Shown one piece after another: positions 9,431 through 23,900 of a DNA stretch of 64,000 nucleotides. Source of the stretch: Paragordius varius (taxonomy: Eukaryota; Nematomorpha); NCBI GenBank assembly GCA_964247055.1, contig OZ176053.1:13888001-13952000 (forward strand). The letters run 5' to 3'. The notes beneath the pieces are model-generated. The model was not told the origin of the DNA. It was given only the letters and a program-made list of their open reading frames with translations, and ran no database searches. The translations under genes were made by a program, and so were the position numbers. Positions within the stretch are counted from its first letter, which is position 1, and every line of letters begins with the position of its first letter.

Positions 9431-12400
9431 TTATACTCCGATCTCGCTGAATATTTGGGGTGATGATGGAACTACCATAGGGCTACCCAAAAAAAATTAT
9501 GGCGACATCACCTGATCAAATTTGGATTTTAGGTAGCCATTTTTATTTTTAAAATCGTATAAAATAAATTTTTTAAATATTTAAAAAATTCATAAAAATT
9601 ACATTTATAATCCGATCCCCAAAATATTTGGGGTGATGATGGAACTACCATAGGGCTACCCAAAAAAAATTATGGCGACATCACCTGATCAAATTTGGAT
9701 TTTAGGTAGCCATTTTTATTTTTAAAATCGTATAAAATAAATTTTTTAAATATTTAAAAAATTCATAAAAATTACATTTATTGTCCGATCCTCCAAAATA
9801 TTTGGGGTGATGATGGAACTACTATAGGGCTACCCAATAAAAATTATGGCGACATCACCTGATCAAATTTGGATTTTAGGTAGCCATTTTTATTTTTAAA
9901 ATCGTATAAAATAAATTTTTTAAATATTTAAAAAATTCATAAAAATTACATTTATAATCCGATCCCCTAAATATTTGGGGTAATGATGGAACTACCATAG
10001 GGCTAGCCAAAAAAAATTATGGTGACATCACCTGATCAAATTTCGATTTTAGGTAGCCATTTTTATTTTTAAAATCGTATAAAATAAATTTTTTAAATAT
10101 TTAAAAATTCATAAAAATTACATTTATACTCCGATCTCGACAATATTTGGGGTGATGATGGAACTACCATAGGGCTACTCAAAAAAAATTATGGTGACAT
10201 CACCTGATCAAATTTGGATTTTAGGTAGCCATTTTTATTTTTAAAATCGTATAAAATAAATTTTTTAAATATTTAAAAAATTCATAAAAATTACATTTAT
10301 AGTCCAATCCCCAAAATATTTGGGGTGATGATGGAACTACCATAGGGCTACCCAAAAAAAATTATGGCGATATCACCTGATCAAATTTGGATTTTAGGTA
10401 GCCATTTTTATTTTTAAAATCGTATAAAATAAATTTTTTAAATATTTAAAAAATTCATAAAAATTACATTTATACTCTGATCTCGAAAATATTTGGGGTG
10501 ATGATGGAACTACCATAGGGCTACCCAAAAAAATTATGGCGACATCACCTGATCAAATTTGGATTTTAGGTAGCCATTTTTATTTTTAAAATCGTATAAA
10601 ATAAATTTTTTAAATATTTAAAAAATTCATAAAAATTACATTTATAGTCCGATCCCCAAAATATTTGGGGTGATGATGGAACTACCATAGGGCTACCCAA
10701 AAAAATTATGGCGACATCACCTGATCAAATTTGGATTTTAGGTAGCCATTTTTATTTTTAAAATCGTATAAAATAAATTTTTTAAATATTTAAAAAATTC
10801 ATAAAAATTACATTTATAGTCCGATCCCCAAAATATTTGGGGTGATGATGGAACTACCATAGGGCTACCCAAAAAAAATTATGGCGACATCACCTGATCA
10901 AATTTGGATTTTAGGTAGCCATTTTTATTTTTAAAATCGTATAAAATAAATTTTTTAAATATTTAAAAAATTCATAAAAATTACATTTATTGTCCGATCC
11001 TCCAAAATATTTGGGGTGATGATGGAACTACTATAGGGCTACCCAATAAAAATTATGGCGACATCACCTGATCAAATTTGGATTTTAGGTAGCCATTTTT
11101 ATTTTTAAAATCGTATAAAATAAATTTTTTAAATATTTAAAAAATTCATAAAAATTACATTTATAATCCGATCCCCTAAATATTTGGGGTAATGATGGAA
11201 CTACCATAGGGCTAGCCAAAAAAAATTATGGTGACATCACCTGATCAAATTTCGATTTTAGGTAGCCATTTTTATTTTTAAAATCGTATAAAATAAATTT
11301 TTTAAATATTTAAAAATTCATAAAAATTACATTTATACTCCGATCTCGACAATATTTGGGGTGATGATGGAACTACCATAGGGCTACTCAAAAAAAATTA
11401 TGGTGACATCACCTGATCAAATTTGGATTTTAGGTAGCCATTTTTATTTTTAAAATCGTATAAAATAAATTTTTTAAATATTTAAAAAATTCATAAAAAT
11501 TACATTTATAGTCCAATCCCCAAAATATTTGGGGTGATGATGGAACTACCATAGGGCTACCCAAAAAAAATTATGGCGATATCACCTGATCAAATTTGGA
11601 TTTTAGGTAGCCATTTTTATTTTTAAAATCGTATAAAATAAATTTTTTAAATATTTAAAAAATTCATAAAAATTACATTTATACTCTGATCTCGAAAATA
11701 TTTGGGGTGATGATGGAACTACCATAGGGCTACCCAAAAAAATTATGGCGACATCACCTGATCAAATTTGGATTTTAGGTAGCCATTTTTATTTTTAAAA
11801 TCGTATAAAATAAATTTTTTAAATATTTAAAAAATTCATAAAAATTACATTTATAGTCCGATCCCCAAAATATTTGGGGTGATGATGGAACTACCATAGG
11901 GCTACCCAAAAAAATTATGGCGACATCACCTGATCAAATTTGGATTTTAGGTAGCCATTTTTATTTTTAAAATCGTATAAAATAAATTTTTTAAATATTT
12001 AAAAAATTCATAAAAATTACATTTATAGTCCGATCCCCAAAATATTTGGGGTGATGATGGAACTACCATAGGGCTACCCAAAAAAATTATGGTGACATCA
12101 CCTGATCAAATTTGGATTTTAGGTAGCCATTTTATTTTTAAAATCGTATAAAATAAATTTTTTAAATATTTAAAAAATTCATAAAAATTACATTTATACT
12201 CCGATCTCGAAAATATTTGGGGTGATGATGGAACTACTATAGGGCTACCCAAAAAAAATTTTGGCGACATCACCTGATCAAATTTGGATTTTAGGTAGCC
12301 ATTTTTATTTTTAAAATCGTATAAAATAAATTTTTTAAATATTTAAAAACTTCATAAAAATTACATTTATACTCCGATCTCGAAAATATTTGGGGTGATG

Positions 12401-13130
12401 ATGGAACTACCATAGGGCTACCCAAAAAAAATTATGGTGACATCACCTGATCAAATTTGGATTTTAAGGTAGCCATTTTTATTTTTAAAATCGTATAAAA
12501 TAAATTTTTTAAATATTTAAAAAATTCATAAAAATTACATTTATAATCCGATCCCCAAAATATTTGGGGTGATGATGGAACTACCATAGGGCTACCCAAA
12601 AAAAATTATGGCGACATCACCTGATCAAATTTGGATTTTAGGTAGCCATTTTTATTTTTAAAATCGTATAAAATAAATTTTTTAAATATTTAAAAAATTC
12701 ATAAAAATTACATTTATACTCCGATCTCGAAAATATTTGGGATGATGGAACTACCATGCTACCCAATAAAAATTATGGCGACATCACCTGATCAAATTTG
12801 GATTTTAGGTAGCCATTTTTATTTTTAAAATCGTATAAAATAAATTTTTTAAATATTTAAAAAATTCATAAAAATTACATTTATTGTCCGATCCTCCAAA
12901 ATATTTGGGGTGATGATGGAACTACCATAGGGCTACCTAAAAAAAATTATGGTGACATCACCTGATCAAATTTGGATTTTAGGTAGCCATTTTTATTTTT
13001 AAAATCGTATAAAATAAATTTTTTAAATATTTAAAAAAATCATAAAAATTACATTTATAGTCCGATCCCCAAAATATTTGGGGTGATGATGGAACTACCA
13101 TAGGGCTACCCAAAAAAATTATGGTGACAT
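9430..13130 (+). repeat. Copied segment with an internal 7-monomer duplication (1,209 bp)
   Basis: Within the downstream copy of the 6.6-8.96 kb segment, a further tandem duplication is visible. TTGTCCGATCCTCC at 9,781 and 10,990, TTTCGATTTT at 10,041 and 11,250, TATACTCTGATCTCG at 10,471 and 11,680, and GCGATATCACC (ATGG at 10,364 and 11,573) are all exactly 1,209 bp apart. Copy edges are about 9,700-10,905 and 10,906-12,100. CTCTGATCTCG is absent from the left source segment, where the equivalent unit is CCCC type. So the change arose in the downstream lineage or was lost from the source before the 7-monomer duplication. Confidence 0.88.
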
Positions 13131-14650
13131 CACCTGATCAAATTTGGATTTTAGGTAGCCATTTTATTTTTAAAATCGTATAAAATAAATTTTTTAAATA
13201 TTTAAAAAATTCATAAAAATTACATTTATACTCCGATCTCGAAAATATTTGGGGTGATGATGGAACTACTATAGGGCTACCCAAAAAAAATTTTGGCGAC
13301 ATCACCTGATCAAATTTGGATTTTAGGTAGCCATTTTTATTTTTAAAATCGTATAAAATAAATTTTTTAAATATTTAAAAAATTCATAAAAATTACATTT
13401 ATACTCCGATCTCGAAAATATTTGGGGTGATGATGGAACTACCATAGGGCTACCCAAAAAAAATTATGGCGACATCACCTGATCAAATTTGGATTTTAGG
13501 TAGCCATTTTTATTTTTAAAATCGTATAAAATAAATTTTTTAAATATTTAAAAAATTCATAAAAATTACATTTATACTCCGATCTCGAAAATATTTGGGG
13601 TGATGATGGAACTACCATAGGGCTACCCAAAAAAAATTATGGTGACATCACCTGATCAAATTTGGATTTTAGGTAGCCATTTTTATTTTTAAAATCGTAT
13701 AAAATATATTTTTTAAATATTTAAAAAATTCATAAAAATTACATTTATACTCCGATCTCGAAAATATTTGGGGTGATGATGGAACTACCATAGGGCTACC
13801 CAAAAAAAATTATGGCGACATCACCTGATCAAATTTGGATTTTAGGTAGCCATTTTTATTTTTAAAATCGTATAAAATAAATTTTTTAAATATTTAAAAA
13901 ATTCATAAAAATTACATTTATACTCCGATCTCGAAAATATTTGGGGTGATGATGGAACTACCATAGGGCTACCCAAAAAAAATTATGGTGACATCACCTG
14001 ATCAAATTTGGATTTTAGGTAGCCATTTTTATTTTTAAAATCGTATAAAATAAATTTTTTAAATATTTAAAAAATTCATAAAAATTACATTTATAGTCCG
14101 ATCCCCAAAATATTTGGGGATATGATGGAACTACCATAGGGCTACCCAAAAAAATTATGGTGACACCACCTGATCAAATTTGGATTTTAGGTAGCCATTT
14201 TTATTTTTAAAATCGTATAAAATAAATTTTTTAAATATTTAAAAAATTCATAAAAATTACATTTATAATCCGATCCCCAAAATATTTGGGGTGATGATGG
14301 AATTACCATAGGGCTACCCAAAAAAAATTATGGCGACATCACCTGATCAAATTTGGATTTTAGGTAGCCATTTTTATTTTTAAAATCGTATAAAATAAAT
14401 TTTTTAAATATTTAAAAAAATCATAAAAATTACATTTATAGTCCGATCCCCAAAATATTTGGGGTGATGATGGAACTACCATAGGGCTACCCAAAAAAAA
14501 TTATGGTGACATCACCTGATCAAATTTGGAATTTAGGTAGCCATTTTTATTTTTAAAATCGTATAAAATAAATTTTTTAAATATTTAAAAACTTCATAAA
14601 AATTACATTTATACTCCGATCTCGAAAATATTTGGGGTGATGATGGAACT
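13130..14650 (+). repeat. Segment shared with 22.1-23.65 kb (offset 8,996 bp)
   Basis: Shared markers are the shortened ATTTTATTTT (13,161 and 22,157), a change in the A/T core (AAAATATATT at 13,701, AAAATCTATT at 22,697), TGACACCACC (14,161 and 23,157), and TTGGAATTTAGG (14,526 and 23,522). All lie 8,996 bp apart, equal to 52 monomers. The second site has one more change than the first, a point mutation after the split. Homology in this register stops near 14.65 kb, where the A-run and GGTGACATC/GGTGACACC states differ. Confidence 0.85.
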
Positions 14651-17440
14651 ACCATAGGGCTACCCAAAAAAAATTATGGTGACATCACCTGATCAAATTT
14701 GGATTTTAGGTAGCCATTTTTATTTTTAAAATCGTATAAAATAAATTTTTTAAATATTTAAAAAATTCATAAAAATTACATTTATAGTCCGATCCCCAAA
14801 ATATTTGGGGTGATGATGGAACTACCATAGGGCTACCCAAAAAAAATTATGGTGACATCACCTGATCAAATTTGGATTTTAGGTAGCCATTTTTATTTTT
14901 AAAATCGTATAAAATAAATTTTTTAAATATTTAAAAAATTCATAAAAATTACATTTATAGTCCGATCCCCAAAATATTTGGGGTGATGATGGAACTACCA
15001 TAGGGCTACCCAAAAAAAATTATGGTGACATCACCTGATCAAATTTGGATTTTAGGTAGCCATTTTTATTTTTAAAATCGTATAAAATAAATTTTTTAAA
15101 TATTTAAAAAAATCATAAAAATTACATTTATAGTCCGATCCCCAAAATATTTGGGGTGATGATGGAACTACCATAGGGCTACCCAAAAAAAATTATGGCG
15201 ACATCACCTGATCAAATTTGGATTTTAGGTAGCCATTTTTATTTTTAAAATCGTATAAAATAAATTTTTTAAATATTTAAAAAATTCATAAAAATTACAT
15301 TTATACTCCGATCTCGAAAATATTTGGGGTGATGATGGAACTACCATAGGGCTACCCAAAAAAAATTATGGTGACATCACCTGATCAAATTTGGATTTTA
15401 GGTAGCCATTTTTATTTTTAAAATCGTATAAAATAAATTTTTTAAATATTTAAAAAATTCATAAAAATTACATTTATAGTCCGATCCCCAAAATATTTGG
15501 GGTGATGATGGAACTACCATAGGGCTACCCAAAAAAATTATGGTGACACCACCTGATCAAATTTGGATTTTAGGTAGCCATTTTTATTTTTAAAATCGTA
15601 TAAAATAAATTTTTTAAATATTTAAAAAATTCATAAAAATTACATTTATAATCCGATCCCCAAAATATTTGGGGTGATGATGGAACTACCATAGGGCTAC
15701 CCAAAAAAAATTATGGCGACATCACCTGATCAAATTTGGATTTTAGGTAGCCATTTTTATTTTTAAAATCGTATAAAATAAATTTTTTAAATATTTAAAA
15801 AAATCATAAAAATTACATTTATAGTCCGATCCCCAAAATATTTGGGGTGATGATGGAACTACCATAGGGCTACCCAAAAAAAATTATGGTGACATCACCT
15901 GATCAAATTTGGATTTTAGGTAGCCATTTTTATTTTTAAAATCGTATAAAATAAATTTTTTAAATATTTAAAAACTTCATAAAAATTACATTTATACTCC
16001 GATCTCGAAAATATTTGGGGTGATGATGGAACTACCATAGGGCTACCCAAAAAAATTATGGTGACACCACCTGATCAAATTTGGATTTTAGGTAGCCATT
16101 TTTATTTTTAAAATCGTATAAAATAAATTTTTTAAATATTTAAAAAATTCAAAAAAAATACATTTATACTCCGATCTCGACAATATTTGGGGTGATGATG
16201 GAACTACCATAGGGCTACCCAAAAAAAATTATGGCAACATCACCTGATCAAATTTGGATTTTAGGTAGCCATTTTTATTTTTAAAATCGTATAAAATAAA
16301 TTTTTTAAATATTTAAAAAATTCATAAAAATTACATTTATAGTCCGATCCCCAAAATATTTGGGGTGATGATGGAACTACCATAGGGCTACCCAAAAAAA
16401 ATTATGGTGACATCACCTGATCAAATTTGGATTTTAGGTAGCCATTTTTATTTTTAAAATCGTATAAAATAAATTTTTTAAATATTTAAAAAATTCATAA
16501 AAATTACATTTATAGTCCGATCCCCAAAATATTTGGGGTGATGATGGAACTACCATAGGGCTACCTTAAAAAAAATTATGGCGACATCACCTGATCAAAT
16601 TTGGATTTTAGGTAGCCATTTTTATTTTTAAAATCGTATAAAATAAATTTTTTAAATATTTAAAAAATTCATAAAAATTACATTTATAGTCCGATCCCCA
16701 AAATATTTGGGGTGATGATGGAACTACCATAGGGCTACCCAAAAAAAATTATGGTGACATCACCTGATCAAATTTGGATTTTAGGTAGCCATTTTTATTT
16801 TTAAAATCGTATAAAATAAATTTTTTAAATATTTAAAAAATTCATAAAAATTACATTTATACTCCGATCTCGAAAATATTTGGGGTGATGATGGAACTAC
16901 TATAGGGCTACCCAAAAAAAATTTTGGCGACATCACCTGATCAAATTTGGATTTTAGGTAGCCATTTTTATTTTTAAAATCGTATAAAATAAATTTTTTA
17001 AATATTTAAAAAATTCATAAAAATTACATTTATACTCCGATCTCGAAAATATTTGGGGTGATGATGGAACTACCATAGGGCTACCCAAAAAAAATTATGG
17101 CGACATCACCTGATCAAATTTGGATTTTAGGTAGCCATTTTTATTTTTAAAATCGTATAAAATAAATTTTTTAAATATTTAAAAAATTCATAAAAATTAC
17201 ATTTATAATCCGATCCCCAAAATATTTGGGGTGATGATGGAACTACCATAGGGCTACCCAAAAAAAATTATGGCGACATCACCTGATCAAATTTGGATTT
17301 TAGGTAGCCATTTTTATTTTTAAAATCGTATAAAATAAATTTTTTAAATATTTAAAAAATTCATAAAAATTACATTTATAGTCCGATCCCCAAAATATTT
17401 GGGGTGATGATGGAACTACCATAGGGCTACCCAAAAAAAA
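14160..17440 (+). repeat. Segment shared with 2.2-5.87 kb (offset 11,570-11,915 bp)
   Basis: TGACACC markers at 2,246 and 14,161, and TTCAAAAAAAATACATT (TCA at 4,233 and 16,149), lie about 11,915 bp apart. ATGGCAACATC (4,661 and 16,231) and ATTTTGGCGA (5,351 and 16,921) lie 11,570 bp apart. The 345-bp drop is two monomers missing between 16,150 and 16,230. The segment therefore carries over both the 8-monomer (1,382-bp) and the 7-monomer (about 1,210-bp) architecture of the left end. It overlaps the end of the previous segment because duplications with different offsets are superimposed. Confidence 0.82.
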
Positions 17441-18240
17441 TTATGGCAACATCACCTGATCAAATTTGGATTTTAGGTAGCCATTTTTATTTTTAAAATC
17501 GTATAAAATAAATTTTTTAAATATTTAAAAAATTCATAAAAATTACATTTATAGTCCGATCCCCAAAATATTTGGGGTGATGATGGAACTACCATAGGGC
17601 TACCCAAAAAAAATTATGGTGACATCACCTGATCAAATTTGGATTTTAGGTAGCCATTTTTATTTTTAAAATCGTATAAAATAAATTTTTTAAATATTTA
17701 AAAAATTCATAAAAATTACATTTATACTCCGATCTCGAAAATATTTGGGGTGATGATGGAACTACTATAGGGCTACCCAAAAAAAATTTTGGCGACATCA
17801 CCTGATCAAATTTGGATTTTAGGTAGCCATTTTTATTTTTAAAATCGTATAAAATAAATTTTTTAAATATTTAAAAAATTCATAAAAATTACATTTATAC
17901 TCCGATCTCGAAAATATTTGGGGTGATGATGGAACTACCATAGGGCTACCCAAAAAAAATTATGGCGACATCACCTGATCAAATTTGGATTTTAGGTAGC
18001 CATTTTTATTTTTAAAATCGTATAAAATAAATTTTTTAAATATTTAAAAAATTCATAAAAATTACATTTATAATCCGATCCCCAAAATATTTGGGGTGAT
18101 GATGGAACTACCATAGGGCTACCCAAAAAAAATTATGGCGACATCACCTGATCAAATTTGGATTTTAGGTAGCCATTTTTATTTTTAAAATCGTATAAAA
18201 TAAATTTTTTAAATATTTAAAAAATTCATAAAAATTACAT
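17440..18240 (+). repeat. Standard monomers following the copied segment
   Basis: About five monomers in the order GGCAACATC, GGTGACATC, TTTTGGCGACATC, GGCGACATC, GGCGACATC. This matches the first 7-monomer block but with two monomers fewer between the GGCAA and TTTTGGCGA markers (343 bp here, 690 bp in the other copies). No gene or foreign DNA. Confidence 0.75.
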
Positions 18241-20900
18241 TTATTGTCCGATCCCCAAAATATTTGGGGTGATGATGGAACTACCATAGGGCTACGCAAA
18301 AAAAATTATGGTGACATCACCTGATCAAATTTGGATTTTAGGTAGCCATTTTTATTTTTAAAATCGTATAAAATAAATTTTTTAAATATTTAAAAAATAC
18401 ATAAAAATTACATTTATTGTCCGATCCTCCAAAATATTTGGGGTGATGATGGAACTACCATAGGGCTACCCAAAAAAAATTATGGTGACATCACCTGATC
18501 AAATTTGGATTTTAAGTAGCCATTTTTATTTTTAAAATCGTATAAAATAAATTTTTTAAATATTTAAAAAATTCATAAAAATTACATTTATAGTCCGATC
18601 CCCAAAATATTTTAGGTGATGATGGAACTACCATAGGGCTACCTTAAAAAAATTATGGCGACATCACCTGATCAAATTTGGATTTTAGGTAGCCATTTTT
18701 ATTTTTAAAATCGTATAAAATAAATTTTTTAAATATTTAAAAAATTCATAAAAATTACATTTATAGTCCGATCCCCAAAATATTTGGGGTGATGATGGAA
18801 CTACCATAGGGCTACCCAAAAAAAATTATGGTGACATCACCTGATCAAATTTGGATTTTAGGTAGCCATTTTTATTTTTAAAATCGTATAAAATATATTT
18901 TTTAAATATTTAAAAAATTCAAAAAAATTACATTTATACTCCGATCTCGACAATATTTGGGGTGATGATGGAACTACCATAGGGCTACCCAAAAAAAATT
19001 ATGGTGACATCACCTGATCAAATTTGGATTTTAGGTAGCCATTTTTATTTTTAAAATCGTATAAAATAAATTTTTTTAATATTTAAAAAAATCATAAAAA
19101 TTACATTTATAGTCCGATCCCCAAAATATTTGGGGTGATGATGGAACTACCATAGGGCTACCCAAAAAAAATTATGGCAACATCACCTGATCAAATTTGG
19201 ATTTTAGGTAGCCATTTTTATTTTTAAAATCGTATAAAATAAATTTTTTAAATATTTAAAAAATTCAAAAAAATTACATTTATACTCCGATCTCGAAAAT
19301 ATTTGGGGTGATGATGGAACTACCATAGGGCTACCCAAAAAAAATTATGGCGACATCACCTGATCAAATTTGGATTTTAGGTAGCCATTTTTATTTTTAA
19401 AATCGTATAAAATAAATTTTTTAAATATTTAAAAAATTCATAAAAATTACATTTATAATCCGATCCCCAAAATATTTGGGGTGATGATGGAACTACCATA
19501 GGGCACCCAAAAAAAATTATGGTGACATCACCTGATCAAATTTGGATTTTAGGTAGCCATTTTTATTTTTAAAATCGTATAAAATAAATTTTTTTAATAT
19601 TTAAAAAATTCATAAAAATTACATTTATTGTCCGATCCCCAAAATATTTGGGGTGATGATGGAACTACCATAGGGACACGCAAAAAAAATTATGGTGACA
19701 TCACCTGATCAAATTTGGATTTTAGGTAGCCATTTTTATTTTTAAAATCGTATAAAATAAATTTTTTAAATATTTAAAAAATTCATAAAAATTACATTTA
19801 TTGTCCGATCCTCCAAAATATTTGGGGTGATGATGGAACTACCATAGGGCTACCCAAAAAAAATTATGGTGACCTCACCTGATCAAATTTGGATTTTAGG
19901 TAGCCATTTTTATTTTTAAAATCGTATAAAATAAATTTTTAAAATATTTAAAAAATTCATAAAAATTACATTTATAGTCCGATCCCCATAATATTTGGGG
20001 TGATGATGGAACTACCATAGGGCTACCTTAAAAAAAATTATGGCGACATCACCTGATCAAATTTGGATTTTAGGTAGCCATTTTTATTTTTAAAATCGTA
20101 TAAAATAAATTTTTTAAATATTTAAAAAATTCATAAAAATTACATTTATAGTCCGATCCCCAAAATATTTGGGGTGATGATGGAACTACCATAGGGCTAC
20201 CCAAAAAAAATTATGGCGACATCACCAGATCAAATTTGGATTTTAGGTAGCCATTTTTATTTTTAAAATCGTATAAAATAAATTTTTTAAATATTTAAAA
20301 AATTCATAAAAATTACATTTTTAGTCCGATCCCCAAAATATTTGGGGTGATGATGGAACTACCATAGGGCTACCCAAAAAAAATTATGGTGACATCACCT
20401 GATCAAATTTGGATTTTAGGTAGCCATTTTTATTTTTAAAATCGTATAAAATATATTTTTTAAATATTTAAAAAATTCAAAAAAATTACATTTATACTCC
20501 GATCTCGACAATATTTGGGGTGATGATGGAACTACCATAGGCCTACCCAAAAAGAATTATGGTGACATCACCTGATCAAATTTGGATTTTAGGTAGCCAT
20601 TTTTATTTTTAAAATCGTATAAAATAAATTTTTTAAATATTTAAAAAAATCATAAAAATTACATTTATAGTCCGATCCCCAAAATATTTGGGGTGATGAT
20701 GGAACTACCATAGGGCTACCCAAAAAAAATTATGGCAACATCACCTGATCAAATTTGGATTTTAGGTAGCCATTTTTATTTTTAAAATCGTATAAAATAA
20801 ATTTTTTAAATATTTAAAAAATTCATAAAAATTACATTTATAATCCGATCCCCAAAATATTTGGGGTGATGATGGAACTACCATAGGGCTACCCAAAAAA
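18240..20900 (+). repeat. Segment with CCTCC-type monomers and an 8-monomer near-copy
   Basis: TTGTCCGATCCCC at 18,244 and 19,628, and TTGTCCGATCCTCC at 18,417 and 19,801, are 1,384 bp apart (eight monomers). The associated GGGCTACGCAAAA at about 18,291 has become GGGACACGCAAAA at about 19,673. Further right AAATATATTT recurs at 18,891 and 20,448 (1,557 bp), so the second copy has one extra monomer, the CACCAGATC unit at 20,221. Scattered single changes (TTTTAAGTAGCC near 18,511, TATTTTAGGTGATG near 18,608, GGGCACCC near 19,501) make this part more diverse than its neighbours. Confidence 0.8.
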
Positions 20901-23900
20901 AATTATGGTGACATCACCTGATCAAATTTGGATTTTAGGTAGCCATTTTTATTTTTAAAATCGTATAAAATAAATTTTTTAAATATTTAAAAAAATCATA
21001 AAAATTACATTTATAGTCCGATCCCCAAAATATTTGGGGTGATGATGGAACTACCATAGGGCTACCCAAAAAAAATTATGGCAACATCACCTGATCATAT
21101 TTGGATTTTAGGTAGCCATTTTTATTTTTAAAATCGTATAAAATAAATTTTTTAAATATTTAAAAAATTCATAAAAATTACATTTATAGTCCGATCCCCA
21201 AAATATTTGGGGTGATGATGGAACTACCATAGGGCTACCCAAAAAAAATTATGGTGACATCACCTGATCAAATTTGGATTTTAGGTAGCCATTTTTATTT
21301 TTAAAATCGTATAAAATAAATTTTTTAAATATTTAAAAAATTCATAAAAATTACATTTATAGTCCGATCCCCAAAATATTTGGGGTGATGATGGAACTAC
21401 CATAGGGCTACCTTAAAAAAAATTATGGCGACATCACCTGATCAAATTTGGATTTTAGGTAGCCATTTTTATTTTTAAAATCGTATAAAATAAATTTTTT
21501 AAATATTTAAAAAATTCATAAAAATTACATTTATAGTCCGATCCCCAAAATATTTGGGGTGATGATGGAACTACCATAGGGCTACCCAAAAAAAATTATG
21601 GTGACATCACCTGATCAAATTTGGATTTTAGGTAGCCATTTTTATTTTTAAAATCGTATAAAATAAATTTTTTAAATATTTAAAAAATTCATAAAAATTA
21701 CATTTATAGTCCGATCCCCAAAATATTTGGGGTGATGATGGAACTACCATAGGGCTACCTTAAAAAAAATTATGGCGACATCACCTGATCAAATTTGGAT
21801 TTTAGGTAGCCATTTTTATTTTTAAAATCGTATAAAATAAATTTTTTAAATATTTAAAAAATTCATAAAAATTACATTTATAGTCCGATCCCCAAAATAT
21901 TTGGGGTGATGATGGAACTACCATAGGGCTACCCAAAAAAAATTATGGCGACATCACCAGATCAAATTTGGATTTTAGGTAGCCATTTTTATTTTTAATA
22001 TCGTATAAAATAAATTTTTTAAATATTTAAAAAATTCATAAAAATTACATTTATAGTCCGATCCCCAAAATATTTGGGGTGATGATGGAACTACCATAGG
22101 GCTACCCAAAAAAATTATGGTGACATCACCTGATCAAATTTGGATTTTAGGTAGCCATTTTATTTTTAAAATCGTATAAAATAAATTTTTTAAATATTTA
22201 AAAAATTCATAAAAATTACATTTATACTCCGATCTCGAAAATATTTGGGGTGATGATGGAACTACTATAGGGCTACCCAAAAAAAATTTTGGCGACATCA
22301 CCTGATCAAATTTGGATTTTAGGTAGCCATTTTTATTTTTAAAATCGTATAAAATAAATTTTTTAAATATTTAAAAAATTCATAAAAATTACATTTATAC
22401 TCCGATCTCGAAAATATTTGGGGTGATGATGGAACTACCATAGGGCTACCCAAAAAAAATTATGGCGACATCACCTGATCAAATTTGGATTTTAGGTAGC
22501 CATTTTTATTTTTAAAATCGTATAAAATAAATTTTTTAAATATTTAAAAAATTCATAAAAATTACATTTATACTCCGATCTCGAAAATATTTGGGGTGAT
22601 GATGGAACTACCATAGGGCTACCCAAAAAAAATTATGGTGACATCACCTGATCAAATTTGGATTTTAGGTAGCCATTTTTATTTTTAAAATCGTATAAAA
22701 TCTATTTTTTAAATATTTAAAAAATTCATAAAAATTACATTTATACTCCGATCTCGAAAATATTTGGGGTGATGATGGAACTACCATAGGGCTACCCAAA
22801 AAAAATTATGGCGACATCACCTGATCAAATTTGGATTTTAGGTAGCCATTTTTATTTTTAAAATCGTATAAAATAAATTTTTTAAATATTTAAAAAATTC
22901 ATAAAAATTACATTTATACTCCGATCTCGAAAATATTTGGGGTGATGATGGAACTACCATAGGGCTACCCAAAAAAAATTATGGTGACATCACCTGATCA
23001 AATTTGGATTTTAGGTAGCCATTTTTATTTTTAAAATCGTATAAAATAAATTTTTTAAATATTTAAAAAATTCATAAAAATTACATTTATAGTCCGATCC
23101 CCAAAATATTTGGGGTGATGATGGAACTACCATAGGGCTACCCAAAAAAATTATGGTGACACCACCTGATCAAATTTGGATTTTAGGTAGCCATTTTTAT
23201 TTTTAAAATCGTATAAAATAAATTTTTTAAATATTTAAAAAATTCATAAAAATTACATTTATAATCCGATCCCCAAAATATTTGGGGTGATGATGGAACT
23301 ACCATAGGGCTACCCAAAAAAAATTATGGCGACATCACCTGATCAAATTTGGATTTTAGGTAGCCATTTTTATTTTTAAAATCGTATAAAATAAATTTTT
23401 TAAATATTTAAAAAAATCATAAAAATTACATTTATAGTCCGATCCCCAAAATATTTGGGGTGATGATGGAACTACCATAGGGCTACCCAAAAAAAATTAT
23501 GGTGACATCACCTGATCAAATTTGGAATTTAGGTAGCCATTTTTATTTTTAAAATCGTATAAAATAAATTTTTTAAATATTTAAAAACTTCATAAAAATT
23601 ACATTTATACTCCGATCTCGAAAATATTTGGGGTGATGATGGAACTACCATAGGGCTACCCAAAAAAATTATGGTGACACCACCTGATCAAATTTGGATT
23701 TTAGGTAGCCATTTTTATTTTTAAAATCGTATAAAATAAATTTTTTAAATATTTAAAAAATTCAAAAAAAATACATTTATACTCCGATCTCGACAATATT
23801 TGGGGTGATGATGGAACTACCATAGGGCTACCCAAAAAAAATTATGGTGACATCACCTGATCAAATTTGGATTTTAGGTAGCCATTTTTATTTTTAAAAT

